From positions 1 through 64,000 of the forward strand of contig JAKSQK010000001.1 of assembly GCA_024404145.1 (NCBI GenBank): a stretch of DNA of 64,000 nucleotides. The letters run 5' to 3'. The DNA comes from Clostridia bacterium. Its GTDB lineage: Bacteria > Bacillota > Clostridia > Oscillospirales > Acutalibacteraceae. Made by a program: the position numbers and the translations under genes. Under the pieces are notes generated by a model. The model saw nothing but the letters and a program-made list of their open reading frames with translations. It did not search any database and had not been told where the DNA came from. Below are positions 6,469-15,928 of this stretch, one piece after another (position 1 is the stretch's first letter; each line of letters opens with the position of its first letter).

Positions 6469-7516
6469 AATCTCTCAATTTTCTTCTCATACGGTTAAGA
6501 TGCCGTTCAAAGCTTCCCGAAGAAATGAATTCGGCTAAAATATACTGGTCCATAACAGGAACGCTGCAAGAAAGTTTTCCGAGAATTTTCTCGTATTTCC
6601 CCATTAGCTTGTCGGGGATTATCATATATCCCATTCTCATGGCAGGGGAAAGACTTTTTGAAAAAGTATTTATGTAGATAACCGAGTTGCTGGTGTCCAT
6701 AGAATAAAGCGTTTCGATAGGGGCTTTCGGGATATAAAATTCGCTGTCGAAATCGTCTTCTATTATAAACCGTTCGCCACCCGTTACCCATTTAATATAT
6801 TTAAGTTTTTTGGAAAGCGAGGTGGTAACACCGCTCGGATAACTGTGGAAAGGGGTAACATGGAGAACATCGAATTTTTTTGCCGAAAGTTCCCGCTCGT
6901 CAATTCCGTCATCACCCATTTTCAGTTTGCAAACATTTATATTTGTTGTCTTATAAACATATTCTATCTGCTTATAGCAAGGGCTTTCGATACCGAAAAT
7001 TTTATCAATACCTATAAGTTTTGCCGCCGTTTCATATAACTGCTCTGAGCCCGAACCTATTATTATGTTTTTCGGATTTGCCTTCATACCCCGATATCTC
7101 AAAAGATAGTCGCAAACGGCATTGCGCAAAATTTCGCAACCCTTATTTGGGGATTTTAAGAACAGCCGACTGTCGTTTTCCGAAATGACTTTCCTTACCG
7201 TTTTGAACCAGGTTGAATATTCAAAGGGCTGACTGCTGTACTCGGCAGGTTCTTTTAGATGTTTTATTTTGAAATAGGGAATATTGTTGTTTCTTTTTTC
7301 AAATTCAATATCGCAAACGAAATATCCCCGCTTTTCGGCGGAAGTAATATATCCCTCGTCTATAAGCATATTGTATGTGTGCTGAACGGTGATAACGCTA
7401 ACCCCCGTTTGTTCCGCCAAAACCCGTTTTGACGGAAGCTTTTGCCCTGCTGCATATTTTCCCGATATTATATCGTTTTTTATCTTTTTGTATAGAGTGT
7501 AATATTTTTTGCTCAT
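6467..7516 (-). CDS. MocR/PdxR-type GntR regulator, C-terminally short
   Basis: The N-terminus is a GntR winged helix (YKKIKNDIISGKYAAGQKLP, then LAEQTGVSVITVQHTYNMLI). The rest is a fold-type I aminotransferase domain that binds pyridoxal phosphate, with the Schiff-base lysine in FSKSLSPAMRMGYM. Family members run to about 450-480 residues; this one stops at 349, right after RHLNRMRRKLRD, so the last part of the aminotransferase domain is missing and a terminator follows at once. It may be a recent truncation or a reduced regulator. It is divergent from an ECF S component, so control of vitamin transport, perhaps B6, is an inference. No strong ribosome binding site is seen. Confidence 0.8.
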   Translation of the reverse strand: MSKKYYTLYKKIKNDIISGKYAAGQKLPSKRVLAEQTGVSVITVQHTYNMLIDEGYITSAEKRGYFVCDIEFEKRNNNIPYFKIKHLKEPAEYSSQPFEYSTWFKTVRKVISENDSRLFLKSPNKGCEILRNAVCDYLLRYRGMKANPKNIIIGSGSEQLYETAAKLIGIDKIFGIESPCYKQIEYVYKTTNINVCKLKMGDDGIDERELSAKKFDVLHVTPFHSYPSGVTTSLSKKLKYIKWVTGGERFIIEDDFDSEFYIPKAPIETLYSMDTSNSVIYINTFSKSLSPAMRMGYMIIPDKLMGKYEKILGKLSCSVPVMDQYILAEFISSGSFERHLNRMRRKLRD

Positions 7517-7608
7517 CTGGTTATATAAAAAACTCTCTTTCTGATTATTTTAATATACTCACATTTAGATTATAATATTTTTATTCCGAAAAGTAAAGGG
7601 GATATTAT

Positions 7609-8127
7609 ATGGCTGCTTACAACTACAAAAATTCCATAAAAAAAATATGTCTTGCAGGAGTTTTTATGGCGCTTAATATTGCGCTGAGTTCTTTCGGCGT
7701 TCCCGTTCCGGGGGGACATTTGTATCTAAACGATATAGTCATATGTACGGCTGCGATTTTGCTCGACCCGCTTCTTGCGTTTTTTGTCGGCGGAGTCGGT
7801 TCATTTTTGGGAGATTTGTTTTTCTATCCTACGCCGATGTTCGTTTCTCTTGTAACCCATGGTATTCAGGCGGTAGTTATTTCGGTTTTTGCAAACTATA
7901 TTTTGAAAGAAAAAAAGGCGCTTTCTTCTGCGATAGGAGTATCAATAGGTGCCGTAATAATGGTTGTCGGATACTCTCTCGGCAGGGCGTTTATTTACGG
8001 AACTGTGGCATATGCCATAGCCAAACTTCCTTTTCAGATATTACAAGCCGTACTCGGAGCAGTAGTTTCCATGATAATCTGTTTCAATTTCGGCTTAATA
8101 AAGAAGATAAAAAAATTCGGATTTTAG
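7609..8127 (+). CDS. ECF transporter S component (vitamin uptake)
   Basis: A 172-residue integral membrane protein with about five to six hydrophobic segments. It has the pattern of energy-coupling-factor substrate-binding subunits: GVFMALNIALSSFGVPVPGG, then LNDIVICTAAILLDPLLAFFVGGVGSFLGD. It would bind a vitamin and use a shared EcfAA'T module that is not in the window. The divergent MocR-type (PLP-binding) regulator hints at a B6-related substrate, as in PdxR-PdxU pairs, but this is inference. AAAGGGGAT precedes the ATG, and a TATAAT lies at 7571-7576 with a weak -35. Confidence 0.8.
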   Translation: MAAYNYKNSIKKICLAGVFMALNIALSSFGVPVPGGHLYLNDIVICTAAILLDPLLAFFVGGVGSFLGDLFFYPTPMFVSLVTHGIQAVVISVFANYILKEKKALSSAIGVSIGAVIMVVGYSLGRAFIYGTVAYAIAKLPFQILQAVLGAVVSMIICFNFGLIKKIKKFGF

Positions 8128-8130
8128 TAA

Positions 8131-8160
8131 AATTCCCGTCATTTAGGCGGGAATTATTTA
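8131..8160 (+). terminator. Terminator after the ECF S gene
   Basis: AATTCCCG (8131-8138) and CGGGAATT (8148-8155) form an 8-bp stem followed by an A/T-rich tail. Confidence 0.65.
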
Positions 8161-8197
8161 TTATATAGATAAAATGCATAAAATAATAAGAAAACAT

Positions 8198-8226
8198 TTG
8201 AGATTTTGAAGAATATATAGTATAAT
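8198..8226 (+). promoter_or_regulatory. Promoter of the V-ATPase operon
   Basis: TTGAGA (8198-8203) and TATAAT (8221-8226) with a 17-bp spacer, 33 nt before the first gene of the operon. Confidence 0.75.
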
Positions 8227-8259
8227 TACTTTATGATTTTTTGAAGGGAGAAAAATACT

Positions 8260-8820
8260 TTGGAATTAAAAATTGATGATTTGGTTTCGTCTATCAAAAA
8301 GGACGGTATTGATGCTGCCAATGCCGAGGCTGAAAAAATAATAGCCAACGCAAAAATGAAAGCTTCAAAGATTATCGAAGAAGCAAAAGAAGAACAGGAA
8401 AAAATTAAACAGCAGACCAAAGCCGACATTGAAGTTTTAAGGGAGAGCGCAAAGGTCGGCGCAATGCAGGCCGAAAGAGATGCCGTTATATTGTTTGAAG
8501 ATTCGATTAAAAAGAGATTTGAAAAAATCCTCGAAGCCGATATTGCAAAAACCGTAAACGGCGATGCGCTTGTTACTCTTATTAAAGCTGCAATAAGCGA
8601 TGAAAACCCTGCCGATTATTCGGTTGAAATATCAGAGGTTCAAGAGGGTCTTAAAGGCGAACTTGCCGAGCAAATAAAGAACGGCTTGGAAATTAAAATT
8701 TCTTCTTCGGTAAAAACCGGTTTCCGTTTGAGCGCAAAGGACGGTTCGGGCTATTTTGACTGTTCTGATGAAGAAATAACAAATATGCTTACTCCTTTCC
8801 TTCCCGAAATAAAGTTTTAA
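8260..8820 (+). CDS. ntpE: V-type ATPase subunit E
   Basis: The peripheral stalk subunit E of the V/A-type ATPase. The 186-residue protein begins with a long charged alpha-helix (NAEAEKIIANAKMKASKI..., about residues 20-75) that forms the stalk, followed by the globular C-terminal domain that sits on top of A3B3. The start codon is TTG at 8260, behind GAAGGGAG; no ATG fits. It is the first gene of a seven-gene operon, with 12 nt to the next gene. No separate subunit G, the usual helical partner of E, is present nearby. Confidence 0.9.
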   Translation: MELKIDDLVSSIKKDGIDAANAEAEKIIANAKMKASKIIEEAKEEQEKIKQQTKADIEVLRESAKVGAMQAERDAVILFEDSIKKRFEKILEADIAKTVNGDALVTLIKAAISDENPADYSVEISEVQEGLKGELAEQIKNGLEIKISSSVKTGFRLSAKDGSGYFDCSDEEITNMLTPFLPEIKF

Positions 8821-8832
8821 CGGAGAATAAAT

Positions 8833-9357
8833 ATGGCTTCATATTTTTATTTAATGTCAAGTTTGCCGATGTTAAAAGCAGAAGGCGATATGCCTATTAA
8901 ATATGAGAAGTTTTTAAGCTATTGCAAGGATACGGTAAGCCCTAAGAACTATGAACTTTTGGAAAACCTTTCGGTCGATTCCGATACGGGTCCGCTGGTA
9001 AAAGAATGGGCAAAGTTTTATAGGAGTTTCAAAGAGGAACTCACTTCTCAGCGAAATAAAAAACTCGGTAATGCCTCGGGGCAGGTTTTTGATAAAGACG
9101 GCGAAACCGCAAAGATTATTTCTTTGGCGATAGCCGATAAAAATCCGCTCAATGCCGAAAAAATGCTCTTGGCTTTGCAGTTTGACAAACTTGATTCGAT
9201 TATCGGTACGCATTCTTTTGATGATTATGCTCTTTTCGGTTATGCTCTTAAACTGAAACTTCTCGAAAGAAAGACCGTTTTCAATGAGAAAAAGGGCAAG
9301 TCAGAGTTATCAAGACTTGTAAAGGGACTTGAAGAACAAATAGAAGGTATCAACTGA
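8833..9357 (+). CDS. DUF2764-like V-ATPase operon protein
   Basis: A 174-residue soluble, mainly helical protein beginning MASYFYLMSSLPML, which matches the DUF2764 proteins found between subunits E and A in V-ATPase operons of Chlamydia, spirochaetes and Bacteroidetes. No canonical subunit C is present, so it may take the place of the C subunit that links rotor and membrane ring (inference). GGAG precedes the ATG. It is cotranscribed with the ATPase subunits. Confidence 0.7.
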   Translation: MASYFYLMSSLPMLKAEGDMPIKYEKFLSYCKDTVSPKNYELLENLSVDSDTGPLVKEWAKFYRSFKEELTSQRNKKLGNASGQVFDKDGETAKIISLAIADKNPLNAEKMLLALQFDKLDSIIGTHSFDDYALFGYALKLKLLERKTVFNEKKGKSELSRLVKGLEEQIEGIN

Positions 9358-9386
9358 TTTTGTTTTAATGAAATAGGAGAAAAGAA

Positions 9387-11120
9387 ATGGAAAATATCAT
9401 AACCGGTGTCGTAACAGGTGTAAACGGCAACTTGGTTTTCGTTAAGGTAGATGGCTCTATTAAGAAAAACGAAGTTGGGTTTATAGTTGTCGGCGATAAA
9501 AGATTAAAAGGCGAAATAATCCGTGTTAACAACGGCGTTGCAAGTATGCAGATTTATGAAATGACAGAGGGCATAAAGGTCGGCGATAAGGCAGAGTTTA
9601 CGGGCGAACTTATGAGCGTTAAGTTAGGACCGGGACTTTTATCAAAGGTTTTCGACGGTCTTCAAAATCCGCTTCCGGAACTTGCCGAGCAATGCGGTTT
9701 CTTCCTCGAAAGGGGTATATATTTAGACCCTATTCCCGATAAGGACTGGGAATTCACTCCGAGCGCAAAGGTCGGCGATGTTGTTCATATCGCAGAGGCG
9801 ATAGGAACTGTTCCCGAGGGATTATTCAGTCATAGAATTATGGTGCCTTTCGGCCTCAGAGATACCGAATGGACGGTTGAAAAGATAGCCGAAAAAGGTG
9901 TTTATAATGTTAATGATACAATAGCCGTAATAAAAGATGATAAGGGAAATACCGAAAATCTTTCAATGGTATTTACCTGGCCTATCAAAAAGGCAATATC
10001 CTGCTATGAGAAGCGCCTTCGCCCCGATGAGCCGCTCATAACAAAAATCCGTTGTATTGATACATTTCTTCCGGTTGCCAAGGGCGGAACATTCTGCGTT
10101 CCGGGTCCGTTCGGTGCCGGAAAAACGGTGTTGCAGCATATGGAAGCTAAAAATGCCGATGTTGATATAGTTATAGTTGCCGCCTGTGGCGAACGAGCAG
10201 GTGAGGTTGTTGAAATTCTAAAAGAGTTCCCCGAACTTACCGACCCCCGTACCGGCCGTTCCTTAATGGAAAGAACTATAATTATTTGCAATACTTCTTC
10301 TATGCCGGTTGCTTCAAGAGAAGCTTCGGTTTATACGGGTATTACCCTTGCAGAATATTATAGGCAGATGGGACTTAATGTATTAATGCTTGCCGATTCA
10401 ACTTCCCGTTGGGCTCAGGCAATGCGTGAAATGAGCGGAAGACTGGAAGAAATTCCGGGCGAAGAAGCATTTCCGGCATATCTTGAATCGGTTATAGCAG
10501 GTTTCTACGAAAGAGCCGGAAAGGTTGAACTTAAAACCGGAGAAATAGCATCGGTTACAATAGGCGGTACGGTTTCTCCTGCCGGAGGTAACTTTGAAGA
10601 GCCGGTAACTCAGGCAACCTTAAAGGTTGTCGGAGCTTTCCACGGACTTTCCCGTGAGCGTTCAGATGCCCGTAAGTATCCTGCTATTCATCCTATTGAT
10701 TCTTGGTCTAAATATGAGGGCATTATTGATATGGATAAGGTTGATAATGCAAGAGAAATTTTAATAAGAAGTACCGAGATAAATCAGATGATGATGGTTG
10801 TCGGCGAAGAAGGAACTTCAAATGACGACTATGTAGTTTACCAAAAGGGAGAACTGCTTGATGCGGTTTATCTGCAACAAAACTCTTTTGATGCGGTCGA
10901 TTCTTCCTGTTCTACCGAGCGCCAAATCTATGTATTCAACCTGCTTTATACAATTCTGACCGAGAATTACAGCTTTAACTCAAAGCGGGATATCCGCTTG
11001 TTCTTTAATCAGTTGAGGCAGGAACTCTTAGACTGGCATACAACTGAGTTTGACACTCCTGAATTTTATAAGCAGGAAGAAGTTATTAAAAATTTCTATA
11101 AAGAAAAAATCGTGAAATAA
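9387..11120 (+). CDS. ntpA: V-type ATPase catalytic subunit A
   Basis: The catalytic subunit that hydrolyses (or makes) ATP at the A/B interface. The 577-residue length is normal. The Walker A loop [11 protein letters not shown] lies near residue 240. The catalytic-glutamate segment GERAGEVVE follows. The bulge region specific to V/A-type A subunits precedes the P-loop. Further conserved parts are [26 protein letters not shown] (quoted only in part here for its SRWAQ core). TAGGAG precedes the ATG. It lies between the DUF2764-like gene and subunit B, with 13 nt to the latter. Confidence 0.97.
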   Translation: MENIITGVVTGVNGNLVFVKVDGSIKKNEVGFIVVGDKRLKGEIIRVNNGVASMQIYEMTEGIKVGDKAEFTGELMSVKLGPGLLSKVFDGLQNPLPELAEQCGFFLERGIYLDPIPDKDWEFTPSAKVGDVVHIAEAIGTVPEGLFSHRIMVPFGLRDTEWTVEKIAEKGVYNVNDTIAVIKDDKGNTENLSMVFTWPIKKAISCYEKRLRPDEPLITKIRCIDTFLPVAKGGTFCVPGPFGAGKTVLQHMEAKNADVDIVIVAACGERAGEVVEILKEFPELTDPRTGRSLMERTIIICNTSSMPVASREASVYTGITLAEYYRQMGLNVLMLADSTSRWAQAMREMSGRLEEIPGEEAFPAYLESVIAGFYERAGKVELKTGEIASVTIGGTVSPAGGNFEEPVTQATLKVVGAFHGLSRERSDARKYPAIHPIDSWSKYEGIIDMDKVDNAREILIRSTEINQMMMVVGEEGTSNDDYVVYQKGELLDAVYLQQNSFDAVDSSCSTERQIYVFNLLYTILTENYSFNSKRDIRLFFNQLRQELLDWHTTEFDTPEFYKQEEVIKNFYKEKIVK

Positions 11121-11133
11121 GGAGGTGGCCTTG

Positions 11134-12420
11134 ATGCAAAAAATATATACAAAGATAGAATCTATCGTCGGCAATGTTGTTGTTGTAAAAGCCGAGGGTG
11201 TCAGAAACGGCGATTTGGCAATGGTCGGCAATAGTTATGCAAATGTTATTAAACTTGATAAAGACCTTGTTTATTTACAGGTTTTTTCGGGAACTCAGGG
11301 CATTTCCACAACCGATGCGGTTAAGTTCTTAAATAAACCGATGATGGTTTCTTATACCGAAAGTCTCTTGGGCAGAGTATTTAACGGTGCGGGTGTTCCG
11401 AGAGATAAAGGCCCCGAATTATCGGATAATATGATACCGATAGGCGGTCCTTCGGCAAATCCTGCAAGAAGAATTGTGCCTAAAACAATGATAAGAACGG
11501 GTATCCCGATGATAGATTTGTTCAATACCCTCGTTGAAAGCCAAAAACTCCCGATATTCTCTGTTTCGGGAGAGCCGTATAACGAACTTTTGGCAAGAAT
11601 AGCAATGCAAGCCGAGGTTGATATAATCGTTTTAGGCGGTATGGGACTTAAACATGACGACTATCTTTTCTTTAAGGAAACACTTGAAAAGAGCGGTGCT
11701 TTGGGCCATACTGTTATGTTCGTTCATACTGCTTCCGACCCGACGGTTGAATGCACTCTCGTTCCGGATATGTCTTTGGCGGTTGCCGAAAAATTTGCGC
11801 TTGACGGCAAAAAAGTTTTGGTTCTCTTAACCGATATGACTAACTATGCCGATGCTCAAAAGGAAACGGCAATTACCATGGAACAGGTTCCTTCCAACCG
11901 TGGCTATCCCGGAGACCTTTATTCCTGCCTTGCTTCCCGTTATGAAAAGGCGGTTGCCTTTGAGGGTTCGGGCTCTATTACAATTCTTTCGGTAACTACG
12001 ATGCCGGGCGATGATGTTACCCATCCTGTTCCCGATAATACGGGTTATATTACCGAAGGTCAGTATTATCTTAAAAACGGAAGAATTGAGCCGTTTGGTT
12101 CACTTTCCCGTCTTAAACAGAATGTTAATAAAGATACCCGAGATGACCACCGTGCGCTGATGGATGCAATGATAAAACTTTACAGCGCATATAATGAAAG
12201 TCTTGAAAAGAAGTCAATGGGCTTTTTAATGAGCGAATGGGACGAAAAACTTCTTAAATACGGCGAACTTTTCGAGACAAAACTTATGGATTTATCGGTT
12301 AATATAAGCTTAGAAGAAGCGCTTGATTTGGGTTGGGAAATTTTAGCCGACTGTTTTGAGCCAAACGAAACGGGACTAAAAACAAACCTAATTCAAGAAA
12401 GATGGCCGAAAAAGGTATAA
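11134..12420 (+). CDS. ntpB: V-type ATPase subunit B
   Basis: The non-catalytic nucleotide-binding partner of subunit A. The 428-residue protein shows [20 protein letters not shown] and [17 protein letters not shown], the degenerate P-loop region of B subunits, and [10 protein letters not shown] and [12 protein letters not shown] further on. The ATG at 11134 sits 9 nt after GGAGG (11121-11125). The GTG at 11125 overlaps that ribosome binding site and is unlikely to be the start. Confidence 0.97.
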   Translation: MQKIYTKIESIVGNVVVVKAEGVRNGDLAMVGNSYANVIKLDKDLVYLQVFSGTQGISTTDAVKFLNKPMMVSYTESLLGRVFNGAGVPRDKGPELSDNMIPIGGPSANPARRIVPKTMIRTGIPMIDLFNTLVESQKLPIFSVSGEPYNELLARIAMQAEVDIIVLGGMGLKHDDYLFFKETLEKSGALGHTVMFVHTASDPTVECTLVPDMSLAVAEKFALDGKKVLVLLTDMTNYADAQKETAITMEQVPSNRGYPGDLYSCLASRYEKAVAFEGSGSITILSVTTMPGDDVTHPVPDNTGYITEGQYYLKNGRIEPFGSLSRLKQNVNKDTRDDHRALMDAMIKLYSAYNESLEKKSMGFLMSEWDEKLLKYGELFETKLMDLSVNISLEEALDLGWEILADCFEPNETGLKTNLIQERWPKKV

Positions 12421-12432
12421 AAGGTGTGAAAT

Positions 12433-13050
12433 ATGGCATCTGTTAAACTTACAAAAAATGAGTTAAAGGTGCAAAAGGACAAACTTAAAAGATTTGAGCG
12501 CTATCTTCCTACTCTTGAACTTAAAAAACAGCAACTTCAAACTGTTATGATGAAAATAACGGTTGAGCTTGAAGAAAAGGAAAAAGAACGCTCAAAAATG
12601 GTTAACGGTCTTGATGATTGGGTTGCGGTTTTTGCCGAAAATACCATTTTCAGCGATGCTAAAAAACTTGAAAATCTTGTAAAACCGAAAGATGTTATCT
12701 GTACTGAGGATAATATCGCCGGAGTAACCGTTCCCGTTTTTAAGGAACTGTCCTTTGAGGAAATAAACTACGATATTTCTGAATATCCGCTCTGGGTTGA
12801 TGAAGCCATTGTAAGAATGAGAGATATCGCAAAACTCAATATGCTCCTTAAAACTCTGCGAATACAAAACGAATTGCTTGGTAAAGAACTGCGCTTTACC
12901 TCGCAGAGGGTTAACCTTTTTGAAAAGGTTAAAATCCCCGAAGCAAAAGAGAATATCCGAAAAATCGGAATTTACATCGGCGACCAGCAAACGAGCGCCG
13001 TTGTAAGAGGAAAAATCGCAAAGAAAAAACGGCAGGAGGCGAGTGTATGA
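12433..13050 (+). CDS. ntpD: V-type ATPase subunit D
   Basis: The central rotor shaft, a long antiparallel coiled coil inserted into A3B3. The 205-residue protein has helical ends (KNELKVQKDKLKRFERYLPT at the N-terminus and NIRKIGIYIGDQQTSAVVRG near the C-terminus). The usual partner subunit F is not found in the operon. AAAGGTG precedes the ATG, and its TGA overlaps the ATG of subunit I (ATGA). Confidence 0.9.
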   Translation: MASVKLTKNELKVQKDKLKRFERYLPTLELKKQQLQTVMMKITVELEEKEKERSKMVNGLDDWVAVFAENTIFSDAKKLENLVKPKDVICTEDNIAGVTVPVFKELSFEEINYDISEYPLWVDEAIVRMRDIAKLNMLLKTLRIQNELLGKELRFTSQRVNLFEKVKIPEAKENIRKIGIYIGDQQTSAVVRGKIAKKKRQEASV

Positions 13051-14876
13051 TTGAAAAAATGAACTTGTGCCATGTCGTATCGGTTGAAGCAAAGAAACGG
13101 GAAATGCTTTTGGCTCTCAGAGATTTGGGCGTTTTGCATATAAGCGAAAAAAATATGCCCGATGAAGCAATTTCAAATCGATTTGCCGCTTTGCAAAAAC
13201 TTTCCCTTGAACTTGCCGATTATGCTTCAAAAGAAAAAACTGATGAAAAGATACTTGATGATGTTGATTTTGAGGAACTTTTCAACGAAACAAAAAAGGC
13301 GATAGAGCGAAAAAATGTTTTGGAGGAAACGAGAACCGCAAAACTTTTGGAGATAGAAAAGATAAAAGCTTGGGGCGATTTTTCGCCGAGCGAGGTCAGA
13401 AAACTTCAAAACAGCGGTATCGACCTTCATTTTTACCGAGTTGATAAAAAGGAAATCAAAAAACTTGCCGAAAGCGAAAATGTAAAGTTTATAAGACTTG
13501 CAAGTGTTGATAAAATGGATACGGTTGCGGTTATAGGCAAACTTCAAAATTCCGCTTCGGCTACCGAGTTTTTACTTCCCGAGCGGGGCATAGGCGAACT
13601 TCAAAGCGAAATCAAACTTTGCGAAGAAGAAATCTCCTATCTTGAAGGAACGCTGATAAAATCTGCAAATCAGCTTGAGAGTTATAAAAATCAACTTATT
13701 AAAACCCAAAATGCCGCCGAGTTTTCTTCGGTGAGCAATACCGCAAAAAGCAGCGAGGGTCTTGTTTGGCTTAAAGGATATGTTCCCATAAGCGAAACCG
13801 AGAACTTCAAAAACTGTGCGGTAAAGAACGGCTGGGCTTACAGTATCGAAACGGTTGAGGTTGACGACGGAAGTGTTCCGACAAAGGTTAAGTATAATAA
13901 ACTTACCGCTTTAATGAAACCGATATTCGATATTTTGGGAACAGTCCCCGGATACGGAGAATACGACATATCCTTCTGGTTTTTGGCATTTTTCGCCCTA
14001 TTTTTTGCAATGATTATCGGCGATGCCGGATACGGCGCCATATTCCTTATAGGAGCGATCGCCATTGTCGGAAAAATGAAGAAGTTTAATAATGCAACTC
14101 TTCTTTTAACCGTTCTGTCGGTCGCAACGATAATTTGGGGCGCAATGACGGGAACTTGGTTTGGAATGGAAAGCGCTATGAAAGTGCCGTTCCTAAAATC
14201 ACTTGTAATACCGAGTTTTGCAAACTATCCGCAGTATTTCGGGCTTGAATCGGCATCAGTTCAAAACAGCGTTATGAAATTCTGTTTCAGCATAGGCGCC
14301 ATTCAGCTTGTACTTGCCTGTCTTATGAATATAAGGCGCAAGATAACAACAAAGGATTTAAGTTTGTTTGCGGATATAGGTTGGCTGGTTGCAATTTGTG
14401 CGCTCTACTTCCTCGTACTTTTCCTTGTAATCGGTCAAAAAATTGATGTAAAAACGGTAGGAGTAATTGTAGGTGTCGGTTTTGTGCTTGTTGTTTTATT
14501 CGGCGGAATGTCGCCCGATAAAACTTTTGCGCAGGGCTTAAAAGCCGGTCTTGCCGATATTTTTACAACCTTCTTAAATACCATAAGCGCCTTTGGAAAT
14601 GTTATGAGTTATATACGGCTTTTTGCCGTTGGAATGGCTTCTCTTGCTATTGCGCAGAGCTTTAACAATATGTCGGCAGGTTTCAGCGGACCTCTTGTTA
14701 TTGTTGGAGCAGTAATTGCAATATTAGGCCATGTAATAAATATCGTAATGGGATTTTTGTCGGTCGTAGTTCACGGTGTCCGCCTTAATCTCTTGGAGTT
14801 CTCGGGTCAGCTCGGTATGGAGTGGTCGGGAACGGCTTATGAACCATTTAGTGAATCAAAAACCTTAAAGAAATAA
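13047..14876 (+). CDS. ntpI: V-type ATPase subunit I
   Basis: The membrane stator subunit equivalent to eukaryotic subunit a. In this 609-residue protein the N-terminal half is soluble with coiled-coil segments, and the C-terminal half (from about residue 300) has seven to eight membrane helices. The functional arginine is expected in the helix around MSYIRLFAVGMASLAIAQSF, and ...GVRLNLLEFSGQLG is the typical late segment. At 609 residues it is in the usual range. Start overlap with ntpD (ATGA) indicates coupling. Confidence 0.95.
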   Translation: MIEKMNLCHVVSVEAKKREMLLALRDLGVLHISEKNMPDEAISNRFAALQKLSLELADYASKEKTDEKILDDVDFEELFNETKKAIERKNVLEETRTAKLLEIEKIKAWGDFSPSEVRKLQNSGIDLHFYRVDKKEIKKLAESENVKFIRLASVDKMDTVAVIGKLQNSASATEFLLPERGIGELQSEIKLCEEEISYLEGTLIKSANQLESYKNQLIKTQNAAEFSSVSNTAKSSEGLVWLKGYVPISETENFKNCAVKNGWAYSIETVEVDDGSVPTKVKYNKLTALMKPIFDILGTVPGYGEYDISFWFLAFFALFFAMIIGDAGYGAIFLIGAIAIVGKMKKFNNATLLLTVLSVATIIWGAMTGTWFGMESAMKVPFLKSLVIPSFANYPQYFGLESASVQNSVMKFCFSIGAIQLVLACLMNIRRKITTKDLSLFADIGWLVAICALYFLVLFLVIGQKIDVKTVGVIVGVGFVLVVLFGGMSPDKTFAQGLKAGLADIFTTFLNTISAFGNVMSYIRLFAVGMASLAIAQSFNNMSAGFSGPLVIVGAVIAILGHVINIVMGFLSVVVHGVRLNLLEFSGQLGMEWSGTAYEPFSESKTLKK

Positions 14877-14895
14877 ACATAAAGGAGAAATAATT

Positions 14896-15330
14896 ATGAA
14901 TATTCAAACATTAGGTATGGCTTGTGCTTTAGGTCTTTCGGCTATCGGTTCCGCTTTCGGAGCAGGATATGCGGCAATGGCATCGGTAGGAGCATGGAAA
15001 AAATGTTATGCAAACGGAAAACCCGCATCATTTATTATGGTCGCTTTCTCGGGCGCTCCGCTTACCCAGACAATTTACGGCTTCCTTCTTATGAATTTTA
15101 TCCGTTCCGCATTTGAATCGGGCGCCGATAAAATGCTTTGTATGGCTGTCGGTATTTTTGCAGGTCTTGCTATCGGACTTTCGGCTTTGTTTCAGGGCAA
15201 GGTTGCCGCTGCCGCTGCTGATGCTTTGGGTGAAACGGGAAAGGGTACCGCAAACTACTTCATAGTAATCGGTATCGTTGAAACGGTTGCGCTCTTTACC
15301 CTCGTTTTCAGTTTGTTGCTTTTGCAATAA
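14896..15330 (+). CDS. ntpK: V-type ATPase proteolipid subunit K
   Basis: The rotor-ring proteolipid, here the duplicated four-helix form of 144 residues. Thr57 and Gln58 (PLTQTIYGF), Gln100 (LFQGKVAA) and Glu129 (IVETVAL) correspond to the side-chain Na+ ligands known in the Enterococcus hirae K ring. Only the second hairpin carries the acidic residue, as in other duplicated K subunits. This predicts sodium rather than proton transport. AAGGAG precedes the ATG, and a strong terminator ends the operon. Confidence 0.93.
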   Translation: MNIQTLGMACALGLSAIGSAFGAGYAAMASVGAWKKCYANGKPASFIMVAFSGAPLTQTIYGFLLMNFIRSAFESGADKMLCMAVGIFAGLAIGLSALFQGKVAAAAADALGETGKGTANYFIVIGIVETVALFTLVFSLLLLQ

Positions 15331-15340
15331 GAGAAGATAT

Positions 15341-15372
15341 AAAAAGTCGGTATCGGTTGATACCGACTTTTA
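15341..15372 (+). terminator. Terminator of the V-ATPase operon
   Basis: AAAAAGTCGGTATC and GATACCGACTTTT form a long perfect stem with a GGTT loop and a T-rich tail. Confidence 0.9.
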
Positions 15373-15402
15373 TAAAATTCAATAATAAATGCGGAGAATA
15401 TT

Positions 15403-15831
15403 ATGTTTTCTTATACTTGGCCTATTATATTAGTAGTTTTATCAAACATCGTCTATCAGATTTTTGCAAAAGAAGTAACCCCTAAAATAAATGTTTTTGC
15501 TTCTCTTACAATTACATATTTTGTCGCCTGTCTTTTTTCGGGCATATTATTCTTTTTAACAAATAAAAACGGTAATATAATAAGCGAAATAGCAAAGACA
15601 AATTGGGCTCCTATTGCGCTCGGAATATCCATAATAGGTCTTGAAGCAGGATTTATATTTGCCTATAAAGCTGGTTGGCAGGTGAGTACCGCTTCGATAG
15701 TTCAGTCATCGCTTTTGGCTGTGGCATTGCTTGTTGTCGGATTTTTGGTGTATAAAGAGGCGCTTTCCTGGAATAAACTTGTCGGAGTTGCAGTTTGTTT
15801 GACGGGTTTGATTTTTATCAATCTTAAATGA
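15403..15831 (+). CDS. EamA-like small membrane transporter
   Basis: A 142-residue protein with about five hydrophobic segments, the size of a single EamA (DMT superfamily) repeat: WPIILVVLSNIVYQIFAKEV at the start and KLVGVAVCLTGLIFINLK at the end. Such half-size members work as dimers; the substrate is unknown. TGCGGAG precedes the ATG. It stands alone between the V-ATPase terminator and the yceD promoter. Confidence 0.75.
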   Translation: MFSYTWPIILVVLSNIVYQIFAKEVTPKINVFASLTITYFVACLFSGILFFLTNKNGNIISEIAKTNWAPIALGISIIGLEAGFIFAYKAGWQVSTASIVQSSLLAVALLVVGFLVYKEALSWNKLVGVAVCLTGLIFINLK

Positions 15832-15861
15832 TATAAACAATTATAATATTATAAATAATTC

Positions 15862-15890
15862 TTGACAAAATTGCGCTTAAACCTTATAAT
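15862..15890 (+). promoter_or_regulatory. Promoter of yceD-rpmF
   Basis: TTGACA (15862-15867) and TATAAT (15885-15890) with a 17-bp spacer, a perfect consensus, as expected for a ribosomal protein operon. Confidence 0.85.
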
Positions 15891-15928
15891 TATATTCGTG
15901 CCATTTTGTTTGTAAGAAAGGTGCAATT

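Noticed and set aside
7743..8168. 141-codon plus-strand frame inside the ECF S gene
   Set aside because: It is out of frame with a clear membrane protein that has a ribosome binding site; its product is Cys/Arg-rich with no family likeness.
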